Positions 17,171-25,357 of a stretch of DNA of 64,000 bases are shown piece after piece. Below the pieces are notes generated by a model, which was given only the letters and a program-made list of their open reading frames with translations, did not search any database and had not been told where the DNA came from. Source of the DNA: a virus; the IMG/VR virus record IMGVR_UViG_3300027996_000011, positions 1-64,000 of that record; one strand, given 5' to 3'. The stretch's first letter is position 1; each line of letters starts with the position of its first letter. Both the position numbers and the translations under genes were made by a program.

Positions 17171-17685
17171 TATATTCCTTTAAATTCGTTTGGACTTACA
17201 TAAGAACATATAATAGTTCTATAAAAAGCCTTATACCCACCTATAGTGTGTGCATTATCTGATGTTACCCTACCATCGTTAGTTACCGTGTAATATCTCA
17301 TTTTATTTTCTGTTTCAGCGTAACCTATATAGTCTCCGTAATTAATATCTATACCCAACTCAACTAAATGTTTCATATAAACACCTAAAGTCATATTTCC
17401 CGGTTCCAAATCTTTAACTAAACCACCAGCATACGTATCCATTTTAGGTTGGTCTATTTTAACGTACGCTTTAAATTCTACTGGTGGCTTATATCTAATC
17501 TCCTCCTGACCGGCTTCACCATACACATCATCAACGTCCGATAGTTTTTGGTCCACCCTAAATAACACCAAATTAAAGTGTAAATCTCCATGTAACCATT
17601 CCATACCAATGTTCTGTTCTAACTGAAAATCTTCAGAACCAAAAAATTTAGATATCCTTGTAATAGGTATTTTTTTACTTGCCAT
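17170..17685 (-). CDS. Neck/tail-completion-type virion protein (gp14-like?)
   Basis: A 171-residue protein starting MASKKIPITRISKFFGSEDF. The stop codon overlaps the next ATG by one base, so the two are coupled. The C-terminal half (YGDYIGYAETENKMRYYTVT and YRTIICSYVSPNEF) has a compact beta pattern with a D-x-I-x-Y segment, as in head-completion and neck proteins such as T4 gp14. It is the first gene of the leftward tail block, which fits a neck protein. Homology to gp14 cannot be shown by eye. Confidence 0.4.
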   Translation of the reverse strand: MASKKIPITRISKFFGSEDFQLEQNIGMEWLHGDLHFNLVLFRVDQKLSDVDDVYGEAGQEEIRYKPPVEFKAYVKIDQPKMDTYAGGLVKDLEPGNMTLGVYMKHLVELGIDINYGDYIGYAETENKMRYYTVTNDGRVTSDNAHTIGGYKAFYRTIICSYVSPNEFKGI

Positions 17686-17703
17686 ATTATTATACTCTTT
17701 TAT

Positions 17704-17711
17704 TATAAATA
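17704..17711 (-). promoter_or_regulatory. Late-promoter-like box TATTTATA at head of leftward tail block
   Basis: The minus strand reads TATTTATAATAAAAGAG, with the ATG 18 bases after the box. It lies back to back with a host-type promoter facing right, making a divergent promoter region between the tail block and the helicase gene. Confidence 0.6.
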
Positions 17712-17715
17712 CAAT

Positions 17716-17746
17716 TTGTCTTTCTTTTCTCTTTTTATTATATTTT
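17716..17746 (+). promoter_or_regulatory. Host-type promoter TTG-N20-TATATTTT before helicase gene
   Basis: TTG at 17716-17718 and TATATTTT at 17739-17746, 20 bases apart, match TTG-TAnnTTTG except for the last base. The ATG follows after four bases, the same spacing as at the lipoprotein and the 30327 gene, so the mRNA may be leaderless. Confidence 0.5.
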
Positions 17747-17750
17747 TAAT

Positions 17751-19484
17751 ATGGATAATTTTGCACCTGAGATTAAAGCTAAGAATTTATTAGCTGATTA
17801 TAGTGGGGCCAATAACTATATTATTGGCCTTAAAAATAATATGCTAAACAGTAAAAGTTTTACCCTAACAAAATCCCAAATAGATTATATAAATAAAAAT
17901 AACGTAGAAAAACCTAAAATTGTTAGACTATGGATGGAAATAGACGACTATCTTTCTAAAGAACTTATGTCCACCAAATTTTTACAAAAAAAACCCACCA
18001 CCATCTGGATTGAAAAACTTCTAAGTGAAACCGATAAAGCTTATCATGTTTGGGGTAAGATTTTAGAATCTGAATCTTTGTCATCCTTTTGGGTCCCTAA
18101 GAACCAAATAATACCTAGAGCTAATCCGGATGTTAGTGTTGATTTTGGTGAGTTTTCCCACAGACCACCTTTTGAGCATCAGGAAATAGCGGTTATAAAA
18201 CTAGTATCCAATAAAAAATATATATTAGCTGACGATATGGGGTTAGGTAAAACTAGTTCTGCTATTATGGCAACTATTAGTCTTAAATTAAAAAAAGTAT
18301 TAATAATATGTCCAGCTTCATTAAAGGTTAACTGGAAAAGGGAAATAGAAAATTATAGTAGTAGTAAGGTTGGTATTGTGGAAGGTAAGAAGTGGGAAGA
18401 TGGAAAATACGTTATTATAAATTATGATATATTAAAAAATTTTCATTCATTACCTAAGGATTCTAATAAAAAGACTACAATATTAGACTCGAAGTTTGAT
18501 TTGGTCATAATAGATGAAGCACACTATGTATCCAATGGTAAAGCTCAAAGAACTAAATTAGTTAATAACCTTACTAGTAAGATTGGTAGGTTATGGTTAT
18601 TATCCGGAACTCCAATGACTTCTAGACCTATGAATTATTACAATTTATTAAAGTTGGTTGGTTCTAGAGTAGCTAATAACTGGATTAGTTATGTTAGAAG
18701 GTATTGTGATGGTAAACAAATTTTTAGGGGTTATAGAAAAATATGGTTAACTTTTGGGGCTACGAATTTGGAGGAGCTTAGGGATAAAACTAATGATAGG
18801 GTGTTACGTCGATTAAAAGAGGATGTATTAGATTTACCAGATAAAATAATTACCCCAATTCACATGGAACTTAAATCAAAGACATATGAAGATGAAATGG
18901 GTGAGTATTTAGACTGGCGTAGACAAAATAAAAATAGGGGTCTTTCCATACAACTGTCTAAGTTGATGAAGGTGAGACAAATAATAGCTATAGAAAAGGT
19001 TAAGGAAACCATACAACTAATAGAACAATGTTTACAACAAGATAAAAAAGTTATTGTGTTTACTAATTTTACGGAACCCTTAATGACCCTACACGAAAAA
19101 TATAAAAAAGAATCAGTAATTCTTAATGGGACAATGAAAAAAGAAGACCGACAAAAAAGTGTGGATAGATTTCAGAATGACGACAATGTTAAGGTTTTTA
19201 TTGGTAATGTTAAGGCCGCTGGTGTAGGAATTACCTTAACTGCGGCAGAGGTTGTAATATTCAACGACCTGTCTTTTGTTCCATCCGATATGTCTCAATG
19301 TGAAGACAGAGCATTTAGAATTGGACAAGATAAAAAAGTTTCTTGTATGTATCCAATTTATGATAATACTATAGAAAGAACTATATACGAATTGGTTAAT
19401 AAAAAGAAATCAGTAATAGATACAGTAATGGGTGATAATATTAATGAGGAAGATATTCTAGGAGAAATTTTATTAGGTTTGTAA
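17751..19484 (+). CDS. SNF2-family DNA helicase/translocase
   Basis: A 577-residue superfamily 2 ATPase. Walker A is in ILADDMGLGKTSSAIM (near residue 160), motif Ia in LIICPASLKVNWKREI, DEAH in VIIDEAHYVSNGKAQR (near 250), motif III in LWLLSGTPMTSRP, and motifs V and VI in NVKAAGVGITLTAAEVVIFN and CEDRAFRIGQDKKV near residue 500. The Q-x-x-x-R-x-x-R-x-G-Q form is that of SNF2/SMARCAL1-type enzymes, which remodel or anneal forked DNA. T4 uses UvsW for comparable work. The first 130 residues form a separate N-terminal region. It is transcribed rightward from a host-type promoter, suggesting early expression. Confidence 0.85.
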   Translation: MDNFAPEIKAKNLLADYSGANNYIIGLKNNMLNSKSFTLTKSQIDYINKNNVEKPKIVRLWMEIDDYLSKELMSTKFLQKKPTTIWIEKLLSETDKAYHVWGKILESESLSSFWVPKNQIIPRANPDVSVDFGEFSHRPPFEHQEIAVIKLVSNKKYILADDMGLGKTSSAIMATISLKLKKVLIICPASLKVNWKREIENYSSSKVGIVEGKKWEDGKYVIINYDILKNFHSLPKDSNKKTTILDSKFDLVIIDEAHYVSNGKAQRTKLVNNLTSKIGRLWLLSGTPMTSRPMNYYNLLKLVGSRVANNWISYVRRYCDGKQIFRGYRKIWLTFGATNLEELRDKTNDRVLRRLKEDVLDLPDKIITPIHMELKSKTYEDEMGEYLDWRRQNKNRGLSIQLSKLMKVRQIIAIEKVKETIQLIEQCLQQDKKVIVFTNFTEPLMTLHEKYKKESVILNGTMKKEDRQKSVDRFQNDDNVKVFIGNVKAAGVGITLTAAEVVIFNDLSFVPSDMSQCEDRAFRIGQDKKVSCMYPIYDNTIERTIYELVNKKKSVIDTVMGDNINEEDILGEILLGL

Positions 19485-19501
19485 AAAGCCACTTTTACTT
19501 A

Positions 19502-19509
19502 TATTTATA
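19502..19509 (+). promoter_or_regulatory. Late-promoter-like box TATTTATA
   Basis: TATTTATATAGAAAC lies 14 bases before the ATG at 19524 and 18 bases after the helicase stop. It would give the small protein its own late transcript. Confidence 0.55.
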
Positions 19510-19523
19510 TAGAAACAATTGTT

Positions 19524-19934
19524 ATGAATAAAAAAGAATATAGTAAAAAACAACTTAAAAAAAAACTAGGTATGTTAACAGAATCTAAATCAGATATTAA
19601 ATCAGAACTAAAAAAAGCGTATAAAGCGTTAAAGTCTTTAAAATCTTTACTAGTGGGACATAGAAGTGGTGAAGACACTTTAAGTTTTAGTGATTTAAAA
19701 AAAATTAAAACCGCAGCTAGACATATAGAAGATATATATGAAGATATGGTGGATAGTGAAATGACTGAAAAAGATAAAGAACAGGAAAGGGAGGTTGAGA
19801 AGAAAAACGAACAATCCGAAGGTCATGGAAATATGTACAACGCTTTGTCTGGTATTAAAGAAGGTAAAGTAATTAAGATTAATGAAAATACATTAAAAAA
19901 AATTGTAAATAGGGTAATTAAGGAACAAAAATAA
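19524..19934 (+). CDS. Small coiled-coil protein with C-terminal IxExxL helix
   Basis: A 136-residue, lysine-rich, highly helical protein. The first 90 residues are charged coiled-coil. The last 20 (KINENTLKKIVNRVIKEQK at the end) repeat the I-x-E-x-x-L-x-x-I-x-x-x-I-x-E-Q pattern found in several other small proteins of this phage. It has its own late-type box upstream and a terminator downstream, so it is a single-gene unit. The pattern is reminiscent of targeting peptides of T4 internal head proteins, but function is unknown. Confidence 0.6.
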   Translation: MNKKEYSKKQLKKKLGMLTESKSDIKSELKKAYKALKSLKSLLVGHRSGEDTLSFSDLKKIKTAARHIEDIYEDMVDSEMTEKDKEQEREVEKKNEQSEGHGNMYNALSGIKEGKVIKINENTLKKIVNRVIKEQK

Positions 19935-19956
19935 TTATTTACACCTATATTTTACT

Positions 19957-19980
19957 AAAGGCCCTAACAGGGCCTTTTTT
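19957..19980 (+). terminator. Rho-independent terminator
   Basis: AAAGGCCCTAACAGGGCCTT forms a hairpin with an eight-pair stem and a four-base loop, followed by a T-run. It ends the transcript of the small coiled-coil gene. Confidence 0.9.
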
Positions 19981-19996
19981 AATGCCAACTTCCAAG

Positions 19997-20004
19997 TATT
20001 TATA
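19997..20004 (+). promoter_or_regulatory. Late-promoter-like box TATTTATA before neck gene
   Basis: TATTTATATAAAAAGG begins 23 bases before the ATG of the gp13-like gene, directly after the terminator of the preceding unit. Confidence 0.65.
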
Positions 20005-20019
20005 TAAAAAGGATATATT

Positions 20020-21144
20020 ATGCCAGCAACAATAGACCCAGCAAAAAGAGATAAATTATTTACACAAGTAAAACACTTGTTAGGAGCTCCACTTAGAGGT
20101 GTGGAGTTAGAGGATGAAATGTTGGATACTGCGTTGGAAATTGCTATACTAGACTATGGTCAGTATGTTCAGGATTGGTTAATTGAGAATCAATGGTCTT
20201 CTATATACGGACAAGACATGGATGTTATATCTTTAACCAATGCATTTTTAACTAGGGATTTAGACTTTGAAACTTCTTTTACCTATGCCTACTCTAAAAT
20301 TGTTGGGTTGCAAGCTGGTGGACCATACCAACTTAAACAAGACTACGTTTCCCTAAGTGCTGGAACCCAAATATATGAAATACCAGCTGGTAGAGAAATT
20401 AATGAAATTATGTGGTTTTCTAGAGCTGAACTTAACGAAGCTTTTATTGACCCATTTTTAGGTGCTTTCGGTGGTGGAGGTATGGGTATGGGTGGTGGTA
20501 TGGCCCAAATGGGGATACAGGGTTCTTATTTTATGATGCCTGCTTTTGATGTTATGTTAAGAATGCAAGATAGAAATTTAAAGAATAGACTGATTGGTGG
20601 TGACTTAAGTTATCGAATTACCGCTGGTGCTGGTGGTGTTCATGGACCAAAGTATTTACACCTTTATAATGTTCCAGGTGGTAGATTTGATTTTGGTGAT
20701 ATTATGTATAATCAAGAAAGAGTATGGTACTGGTACTACGACTCTGGACCAGCTAATAGGGATGATTGTTTAGATGCTAATAAAGATATTATTTTATTGC
20801 CTAGTGATGTTGATTTGGAGGAAATGACGTACACTCGTCTTAACCCCCCAGCACAAGCTTGGGTTAGAAGATACTTTTTTGCTAAAGCTAAGGAAATGTT
20901 AGGTAGAGTTAGGGGTAAATTTAGTGGTAACCTTAAAACACCTGACTCTGAATTAACTATGGAATATAGTGATTTATTAAGTGAGTCTAAGGATGAAGTG
21001 TCTAAATTAATAGAAGAGTTAATGACGAGATTAGAAAGACTAAGAAATGATAAAATGTTAGAAAGAAAAGCTTTAGAAGCTGAAAACCTAAATAAATCAT
21101 TGGGGTACCGACCTGTTAACCCTGGTTCTATATTCGTTATATAA
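20020..21144 (+). CDS. Neck protein (gp13-like head completion)
   Basis: A 374-residue protein (T4 gp13 has 309). It opens MPATIDPAKRDKLFTQVKHL, followed by LGAPLRGVELEDEMLDTALE, ILDYGQYVQDWLIENQW and YEIPAGREINEIMWFSRAEL near residue 125. These match the gp13-type neck proteins of T4-like phages, which close the filled head before tail joining. Residues about 155-170 form a Gly/Met-rich loop (GGGGMGMGGGMAQMG) that looks disordered. The C-terminus is a helical segment. It is coupled to the fibre gene, which starts one base after its stop. Confidence 0.7.
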   Translation: MPATIDPAKRDKLFTQVKHLLGAPLRGVELEDEMLDTALEIAILDYGQYVQDWLIENQWSSIYGQDMDVISLTNAFLTRDLDFETSFTYAYSKIVGLQAGGPYQLKQDYVSLSAGTQIYEIPAGREINEIMWFSRAELNEAFIDPFLGAFGGGGMGMGGGMAQMGIQGSYFMMPAFDVMLRMQDRNLKNRLIGGDLSYRITAGAGGVHGPKYLHLYNVPGGRFDFGDIMYNQERVWYWYYDSGPANRDDCLDANKDIILLPSDVDLEEMTYTRLNPPAQAWVRRYFFAKAKEMLGRVRGKFSGNLKTPDSELTMEYSDLLSESKDEVSKLIEELMTRLERLRNDKMLERKALEAENLNKSLGYRPVNPGSIFVI

Positions 21145-21145
21145 T

Positions 21146-22177
21146 ATGGCTTTTTTCACTAAAGTAGATTACTCAAGACAACTAATACAAAAATCAGATA
21201 CTATTGCTAGATTTTCTGGGTCTACCTTAGTTGAGCAGGACTTTAATGTTTATTCTGGGATTACTGGTGACGGGTCTTTTATGGTTTATAAACCAGCTGA
21301 TTGGTATGAGCAAGGTGGTGCCTCTTGTGGGTGTAGTGCTTGTACCACAGGTTATACTTTTGTTGTTGGTCATTATTCAGCTACTTCAGCGTCTTGTAAT
21401 GTTACTGTTACCGCTTTTTCAGCTGTTACTGGTATGTCATCCGTAATAGCACTAAACCAAGTTCCTATGCAAATACTAAGTGGAGAAACTAGTAATCCGG
21501 GTATTAGTGCTAGTACTTTACAAATAAATAAATTAGGGTTAGTTGACGCAAATCTAATGAGTGGTGTCGTCGATTTACAACTAGATGAAGATGGTAATGT
21601 TGTAAAAGGGGCTTCGTCATCTATGAGGTATAAACAAGAATTAAGAAAAATACCAGAAACACACTACAAAAAACTATTAGATTTAGATAGTTACTTTTTT
21701 AGGTACGTACAAAATGGGGTCGATAGTTTTGGTTTAATGGCTGAAGATTTACATGAATTAGGGTATAAAGAACTGGTAATATATGATGGTCAAGGAAGGC
21801 CTGACAATATACAATATAAACTTTTATCCGTTTCTTTGTTAAGTTTAATACAAAATTTACATAAAAAAAGTTTAAATGTTTATGATTACAATAAAGAAAC
21901 CGACACCATAACTAAAGTTATAACTGAGGACTACACAACCAACGGAGAACACTTAATAGTTATTAATAGTAAATGTACACTAACACTAAACTCAAATAAG
22001 GACACTAAAATAAAAGTAAAATCACTGTCTGAAGTAACAATTGTTTCTGATGTAGGGAAAATAGATAATAAATGGGACTCTATTAACTTAGATGGTGATA
22101 GTTGTGTTGAGTTGGTTTTTGTTAAAGAGTTGTCTTATTGGGTCATCACTAGTTCAGATGGTTTCAAGAATTCCTAA
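21146..22177 (+). CDS. Fibre/adhesin with S74 intramolecular chaperone
   Basis: A 343-residue protein. Residues about 50-130 are Thr/Ser/Cys-rich (CGCSACTTGYTFVVG). Residues about 157-241 have the peptidase S74 endosialidase-chaperone pattern: a Ser followed by RYKQELRKIP, then SFGLMAEDLHELGY and YKLLSVSLLSLIQNLHKK. S74 domains trimerise a fibre and then cut themselves off before a Ser. About 100 more residues follow S74, which is unusual. Its stop lies 24 bases inside the convergent DNA polymerase gene. It follows the neck gene directly, so it could be a collar/whisker-type or tail fibre. Confidence 0.7.
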   Translation: MAFFTKVDYSRQLIQKSDTIARFSGSTLVEQDFNVYSGITGDGSFMVYKPADWYEQGGASCGCSACTTGYTFVVGHYSATSASCNVTVTAFSAVTGMSSVIALNQVPMQILSGETSNPGISASTLQINKLGLVDANLMSGVVDLQLDEDGNVVKGASSSMRYKQELRKIPETHYKKLLDLDSYFFRYVQNGVDSFGLMAEDLHELGYKELVIYDGQGRPDNIQYKLLSVSLLSLIQNLHKKSLNVYDYNKETDTITKVITEDYTTNGEHLIVINSKCTLTLNSNKDTKIKVKSLSEVTIVSDVGKIDNKWDSINLDGDSCVELVFVKELSYWVITSSDGFKNS

Positions 22178-24898
22178 ATCCTCCATAAAAGAATTTTCAC
22201 TTAACTCCATTTTTTTCCAGTAAATTTTTTCTTCTGGTGATAATGTAAGTATTTCTTCTAAAGAATCTTGGTCACCATCTTTTCTAGGTATTCCGTGTAT
22301 TAATTCACATTGGGAATTAGTATAATATTCTCTATCTTCTGGTTTCTTTTTTATTAAACTATTTCTAACTTCTGGTTTAAAACAAACTAGTAAAGGCTCA
22401 ACTCTTTTATTAAACGTATTTATATATCTTGGTACGTTATACTCACCTTTCATACCATTTTCTAAATCATTTTCTGATATTAGATAAGAGTTTAGTACTA
22501 TTTCTTCAGTACCGTCTTTTTTCTTTTTTCTCTGAACATCACCGTGAGACATAGCTTTACCATTATTAACGTAATAAATTGTATCCCCTAAAGAAACTTG
22601 TACATTATTAGCTATAACCAACTCCATGTGTGCTTGCCTAGCCATCAAACTACCAGACTTAGTTCTTTGTTTACATCTTTTTTTATAAGACTCTATAGTT
22701 TGTTTAATTCTGGACTTATTAGCTATTTTTGCTAATAGTATGTCCCTCTGATATATTTTATCTAAATACTCATAGTAATACTCAACAAAATCACCGCCCT
22801 TACCCTCTAGTAACATTCGTAAACCTTTATCAATAAAAGTCTCTAAATAACCTTGAATTTTTTTAGATTTAATTGAGTTACCTGTTAGTTTTACAGTACC
22901 GTCTACCATTAGTAAAGCGTAGTTTTTTCTTGCGACATTAATACATGAAGGCCATTGTCCGTCAGTATCTAAACCCATTTCACCCCTCATAAATAAATCA
23001 TTATATTCGGCAACATCAGCTTCACTCCCTAAATACTTTTTATCTTTAGTAACTAACTCATTTTTACCCAATCCTACATACGACCTATCCTCAACATCTA
23101 AAGGACAAGAAAAGTTAACTCCGTCAGTGTCCATAACTAAAGGGTCATAACCTTTGTTCATAAAAAATCTTACCATTTGTCTTAGGTATTGTCTAGCTGT
23201 ACAAGTTATCTTTTCCCCCATATTCATATCACCCCAAGGAAATACTTGTGGAGCTGATAAAGAACCAAACATAGAATTAATAAATATTTTTATGGGTAAT
23301 TGTTTCCTACCAAAAGACTCCGACTTCTTTTTATCACTACCGTAATATTCGGAAGCTAAATTTTTATATCTAATTCTAGTATCTCTAAAATATTTTAACA
23401 TCCCTTTCATAGCGTCAGTAATGTCGCACTCTGGGAAAACATTATGTACAAGTTGTATCGATGGGTAAAGTGAACTAAAGTCTAACTTTAATACATTTGT
23501 TGAGTATCCGGTTTTAACTAATCTAGATAACCCACCAACAAAAGGTCTTTTAGAGTCTTTTGCTGGGACAGATAGCCTTTTATGGTATGACCAAGCTAAC
23601 ATTAACATTTTCCAAAGTGTAGCTGTCCCCATTGTGGATACTCTTTCATAAGAGGTTGGTACCATACTTGCCAATAAGAATGAACCTTGGTTAAATTGTT
23701 CGTCCACTTCCATAGTCTCCCATAAGTCATCCATTAGATATTGCTCAACTATTTTAGCTCCACCAACTTTTTTATAAACATCAGGGAACTTTTTATCTAT
23801 ATCAAATAAACCTTCAGAGCCAACCGGTTTATATTTTCCATTATCTATATTTAAATAAAACTCTTTATTCTCCCTATGTGTTGAGGCTATCTTATCCCCC
23901 TCCACATACACTCGGTTAGGTTTTTCTGACTTGGCAAACTTGGTTATATACTTTAGTCCCCAACTTTTTATTTCTGAATTAATTGTTTGTGCACGTCTTA
24001 CCGAATGTGCAATATCTAACGAATTACATCCCCATATCTTTATTTGTTGGTAGTCTTCGATTTCAGCTCCCAATTTTAAAACACTATCCTTAAATTTATA
24101 CCCTTCATTTGGGTTTAGGGTTTTGAACTTAGTAGTGTCCATTTGTAATATTTCTGCACGTTTAAATAGCCAATTCCAATCAAAATTAGATGAATTGTAC
24201 CCACCTATTATGCTGGGTTGTATTTCTTGTATAGTTTCAAAAAATTTATATATTGCCTCAGATTCTTCTAAGTCATTTTCCCCAATTTCTATTACTTTCT
24301 CAAAACCTCTATTGTCCTTCATACCAATCATGAAAATTCTTCCATCTTCTGGATTTAAGGATGTAGTTTCTAAATCAAAAACAAATCTGTGTATGTCATC
24401 GTAAGCTTCAAAACCTTTAAATAATCTTTTTTCTTTTTGTACTAGATATTGTTCTATAGGTGGTAAAATCATTATAGCGTCTCTATTATCTTCACCCCAA
24501 GGATTTAGACCACCTTGTTTAAAAAAGCTTACTAAATCTCTATAAGTTTTTGTTGTTTTTATTAAATAAGTTAAACCGTTATTTAATCTTACATCGTCAC
24601 CAGAATGTAACTTTTCTATTAGTATTCCGTACTTACTTATAGCTTCTTTTTGTGATTGCTTACTTCCACGATAAAAATTCTTTTTACTCAAGTCCCCAAC
24701 CCAACAGAAAGGTATGAATGTATCTGTTTCTATAACCTTACCTTTATCCGGGTATTCTTTTATCTTATAGATTTTACTACTTCTCCAACCATATTCTAAG
24801 GCTACAATGTATTTTTCTGGGTCATTACCCAATAAAAATTGTTCTATCTCCTCAGGAGTAGCTTTTTCCACCATATTATTTTTGTTTAATTCTTGCAT
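22154..24898 (-). CDS. Family B DNA polymerase
   Basis: About 914 residues. Exonuclease motifs: FVFDLETTSLNPEDG (Exo I, near residue 175), IIGGYNSSNFDWNWLFKR (Exo II, near 235) and YLMDDLWETM (Exo III region, near 390). Polymerase motifs: LKLDFSSLYPSIQ (A, near 475), RKQLPIKIFINSMFGSLSAP (B, near 540) and MDTDGVNF (C, near 590). This is the replicative polymerase with proofreading. T4 gp43 has 898 residues. The ATG at 24896-24898 is chosen because a host-type promoter ends 11 bases upstream. A second ATG at 24872-24874 with an A-rich leader is also possible. Replication partners are outside the window. Confidence 0.95.
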   Translation of the reverse strand: MQELNKNNMVEKATPEEIEQFLLGNDPEKYIVALEYGWRSSKIYKIKEYPDKGKVIETDTFIPFCWVGDLSKKNFYRGSKQSQKEAISKYGILIEKLHSGDDVRLNNGLTYLIKTTKTYRDLVSFFKQGGLNPWGEDNRDAIMILPPIEQYLVQKEKRLFKGFEAYDDIHRFVFDLETTSLNPEDGRIFMIGMKDNRGFEKVIEIGENDLEESEAIYKFFETIQEIQPSIIGGYNSSNFDWNWLFKRAEILQMDTTKFKTLNPNEGYKFKDSVLKLGAEIEDYQQIKIWGCNSLDIAHSVRRAQTINSEIKSWGLKYITKFAKSEKPNRVYVEGDKIASTHRENKEFYLNIDNGKYKPVGSEGLFDIDKKFPDVYKKVGGAKIVEQYLMDDLWETMEVDEQFNQGSFLLASMVPTSYERVSTMGTATLWKMLMLAWSYHKRLSVPAKDSKRPFVGGLSRLVKTGYSTNVLKLDFSSLYPSIQLVHNVFPECDITDAMKGMLKYFRDTRIRYKNLASEYYGSDKKKSESFGRKQLPIKIFINSMFGSLSAPQVFPWGDMNMGEKITCTARQYLRQMVRFFMNKGYDPLVMDTDGVNFSCPLDVEDRSYVGLGKNELVTKDKKYLGSEADVAEYNDLFMRGEMGLDTDGQWPSCINVARKNYALLMVDGTVKLTGNSIKSKKIQGYLETFIDKGLRMLLEGKGGDFVEYYYEYLDKIYQRDILLAKIANKSRIKQTIESYKKRCKQRTKSGSLMARQAHMELVIANNVQVSLGDTIYYVNNGKAMSHGDVQRKKKKDGTEEIVLNSYLISENDLENGMKGEYNVPRYINTFNKRVEPLLVCFKPEVRNSLIKKKPEDREYYTNSQCELIHGIPRKDGDQDSLEEILTLSPEEKIYWKKMELSENSFMEDLGILETI

Positions 24899-24909
24899 GT
24901 GATTACACA

Positions 24910-24940
24910 CAAAGATAAGTAAAAAACTTTAACTAATCAA
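24910..24940 (-). promoter_or_regulatory. Bacteroidota-type promoter TTG-N20-TATCTTTG before DNA polymerase
   Basis: On the minus strand TTG (24940-24938) and TATCTTTG (24917-24910) are 20 bases apart, a full match to the TAnnTTTG box. The first in-frame ATG is 11 bases after the box. This puts DNA polymerase under host RNA polymerase, as expected for an early or middle gene. Confidence 0.75.
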
Positions 24941-24945
24941 TAAAA

Positions 24946-25326
24946 TTAACAAGGTGATTTAACAAATGAATCACTAATGTTAATATATAAATTTTCTCTA
25001 ATAGGAGCTATTAGTTCTGTATTGTCATCATGAAAATATATTATAAATTGACCTTCGAATCTACCCGTTTTTTTAACATCTTTTTTTGTCCATTTATAAT
25101 AGATGTAATATTCAATAGGTGAATTTAGTGATGTTGGTTCTTTCGTGACTATACCACCCGCTCTATTTAGTACCCTAGGTATTCCAGTTTCTTCGTCCTT
25201 CATGGAAAAATAGATACTAGAATTACTTAATTTGTCATGAAAATGCCTAAAGTCATTTCTTCCATCTTGCACTAATTGCATTTTAAGTATTGGTTCTATT
25301 GAGTCTTTTCTGATAAAAAATTCCAT
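24946..25326 (-). CDS. Small beta-rich virion protein upstream of polymerase
   Basis: A 126-residue protein starting MEFFIRKDSIEPILKMQLVQ. Strands such as SSIYFSMKDEETGIPRVLNR and GRFEGQFIIYFHDDNTELIA resemble small baseplate or fibre-base proteins of the BppU N-terminal type, which link adhesins to the tail. It follows the 728-residue adhesin-like gene and has its own late-type box 12 bases upstream. A role in attaching the adhesin is inferred from composition and neighbours. Confidence 0.5.
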   Translation of the reverse strand: MEFFIRKDSIEPILKMQLVQDGRNDFRHFHDKLSNSSIYFSMKDEETGIPRVLNRAGGIVTKEPTSLNSPIEYYIYYKWTKKDVKKTGRFEGQFIIYFHDDNTELIAPIRENLYINISDSFVKSPC

Positions 25327-25338
25327 TATTCTTTTTTA

Positions 25339-25346
25339 TATAAATA
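25339..25346 (-). promoter_or_regulatory. Late-promoter-like box TATTTATA
   Basis: The minus strand reads TATTTATATAAAAAAGAATA and then the ATG of the 126-residue virion protein, 12 bases after the box. Confidence 0.6.
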
Positions 25347-25357
25347 TAATTAATATG

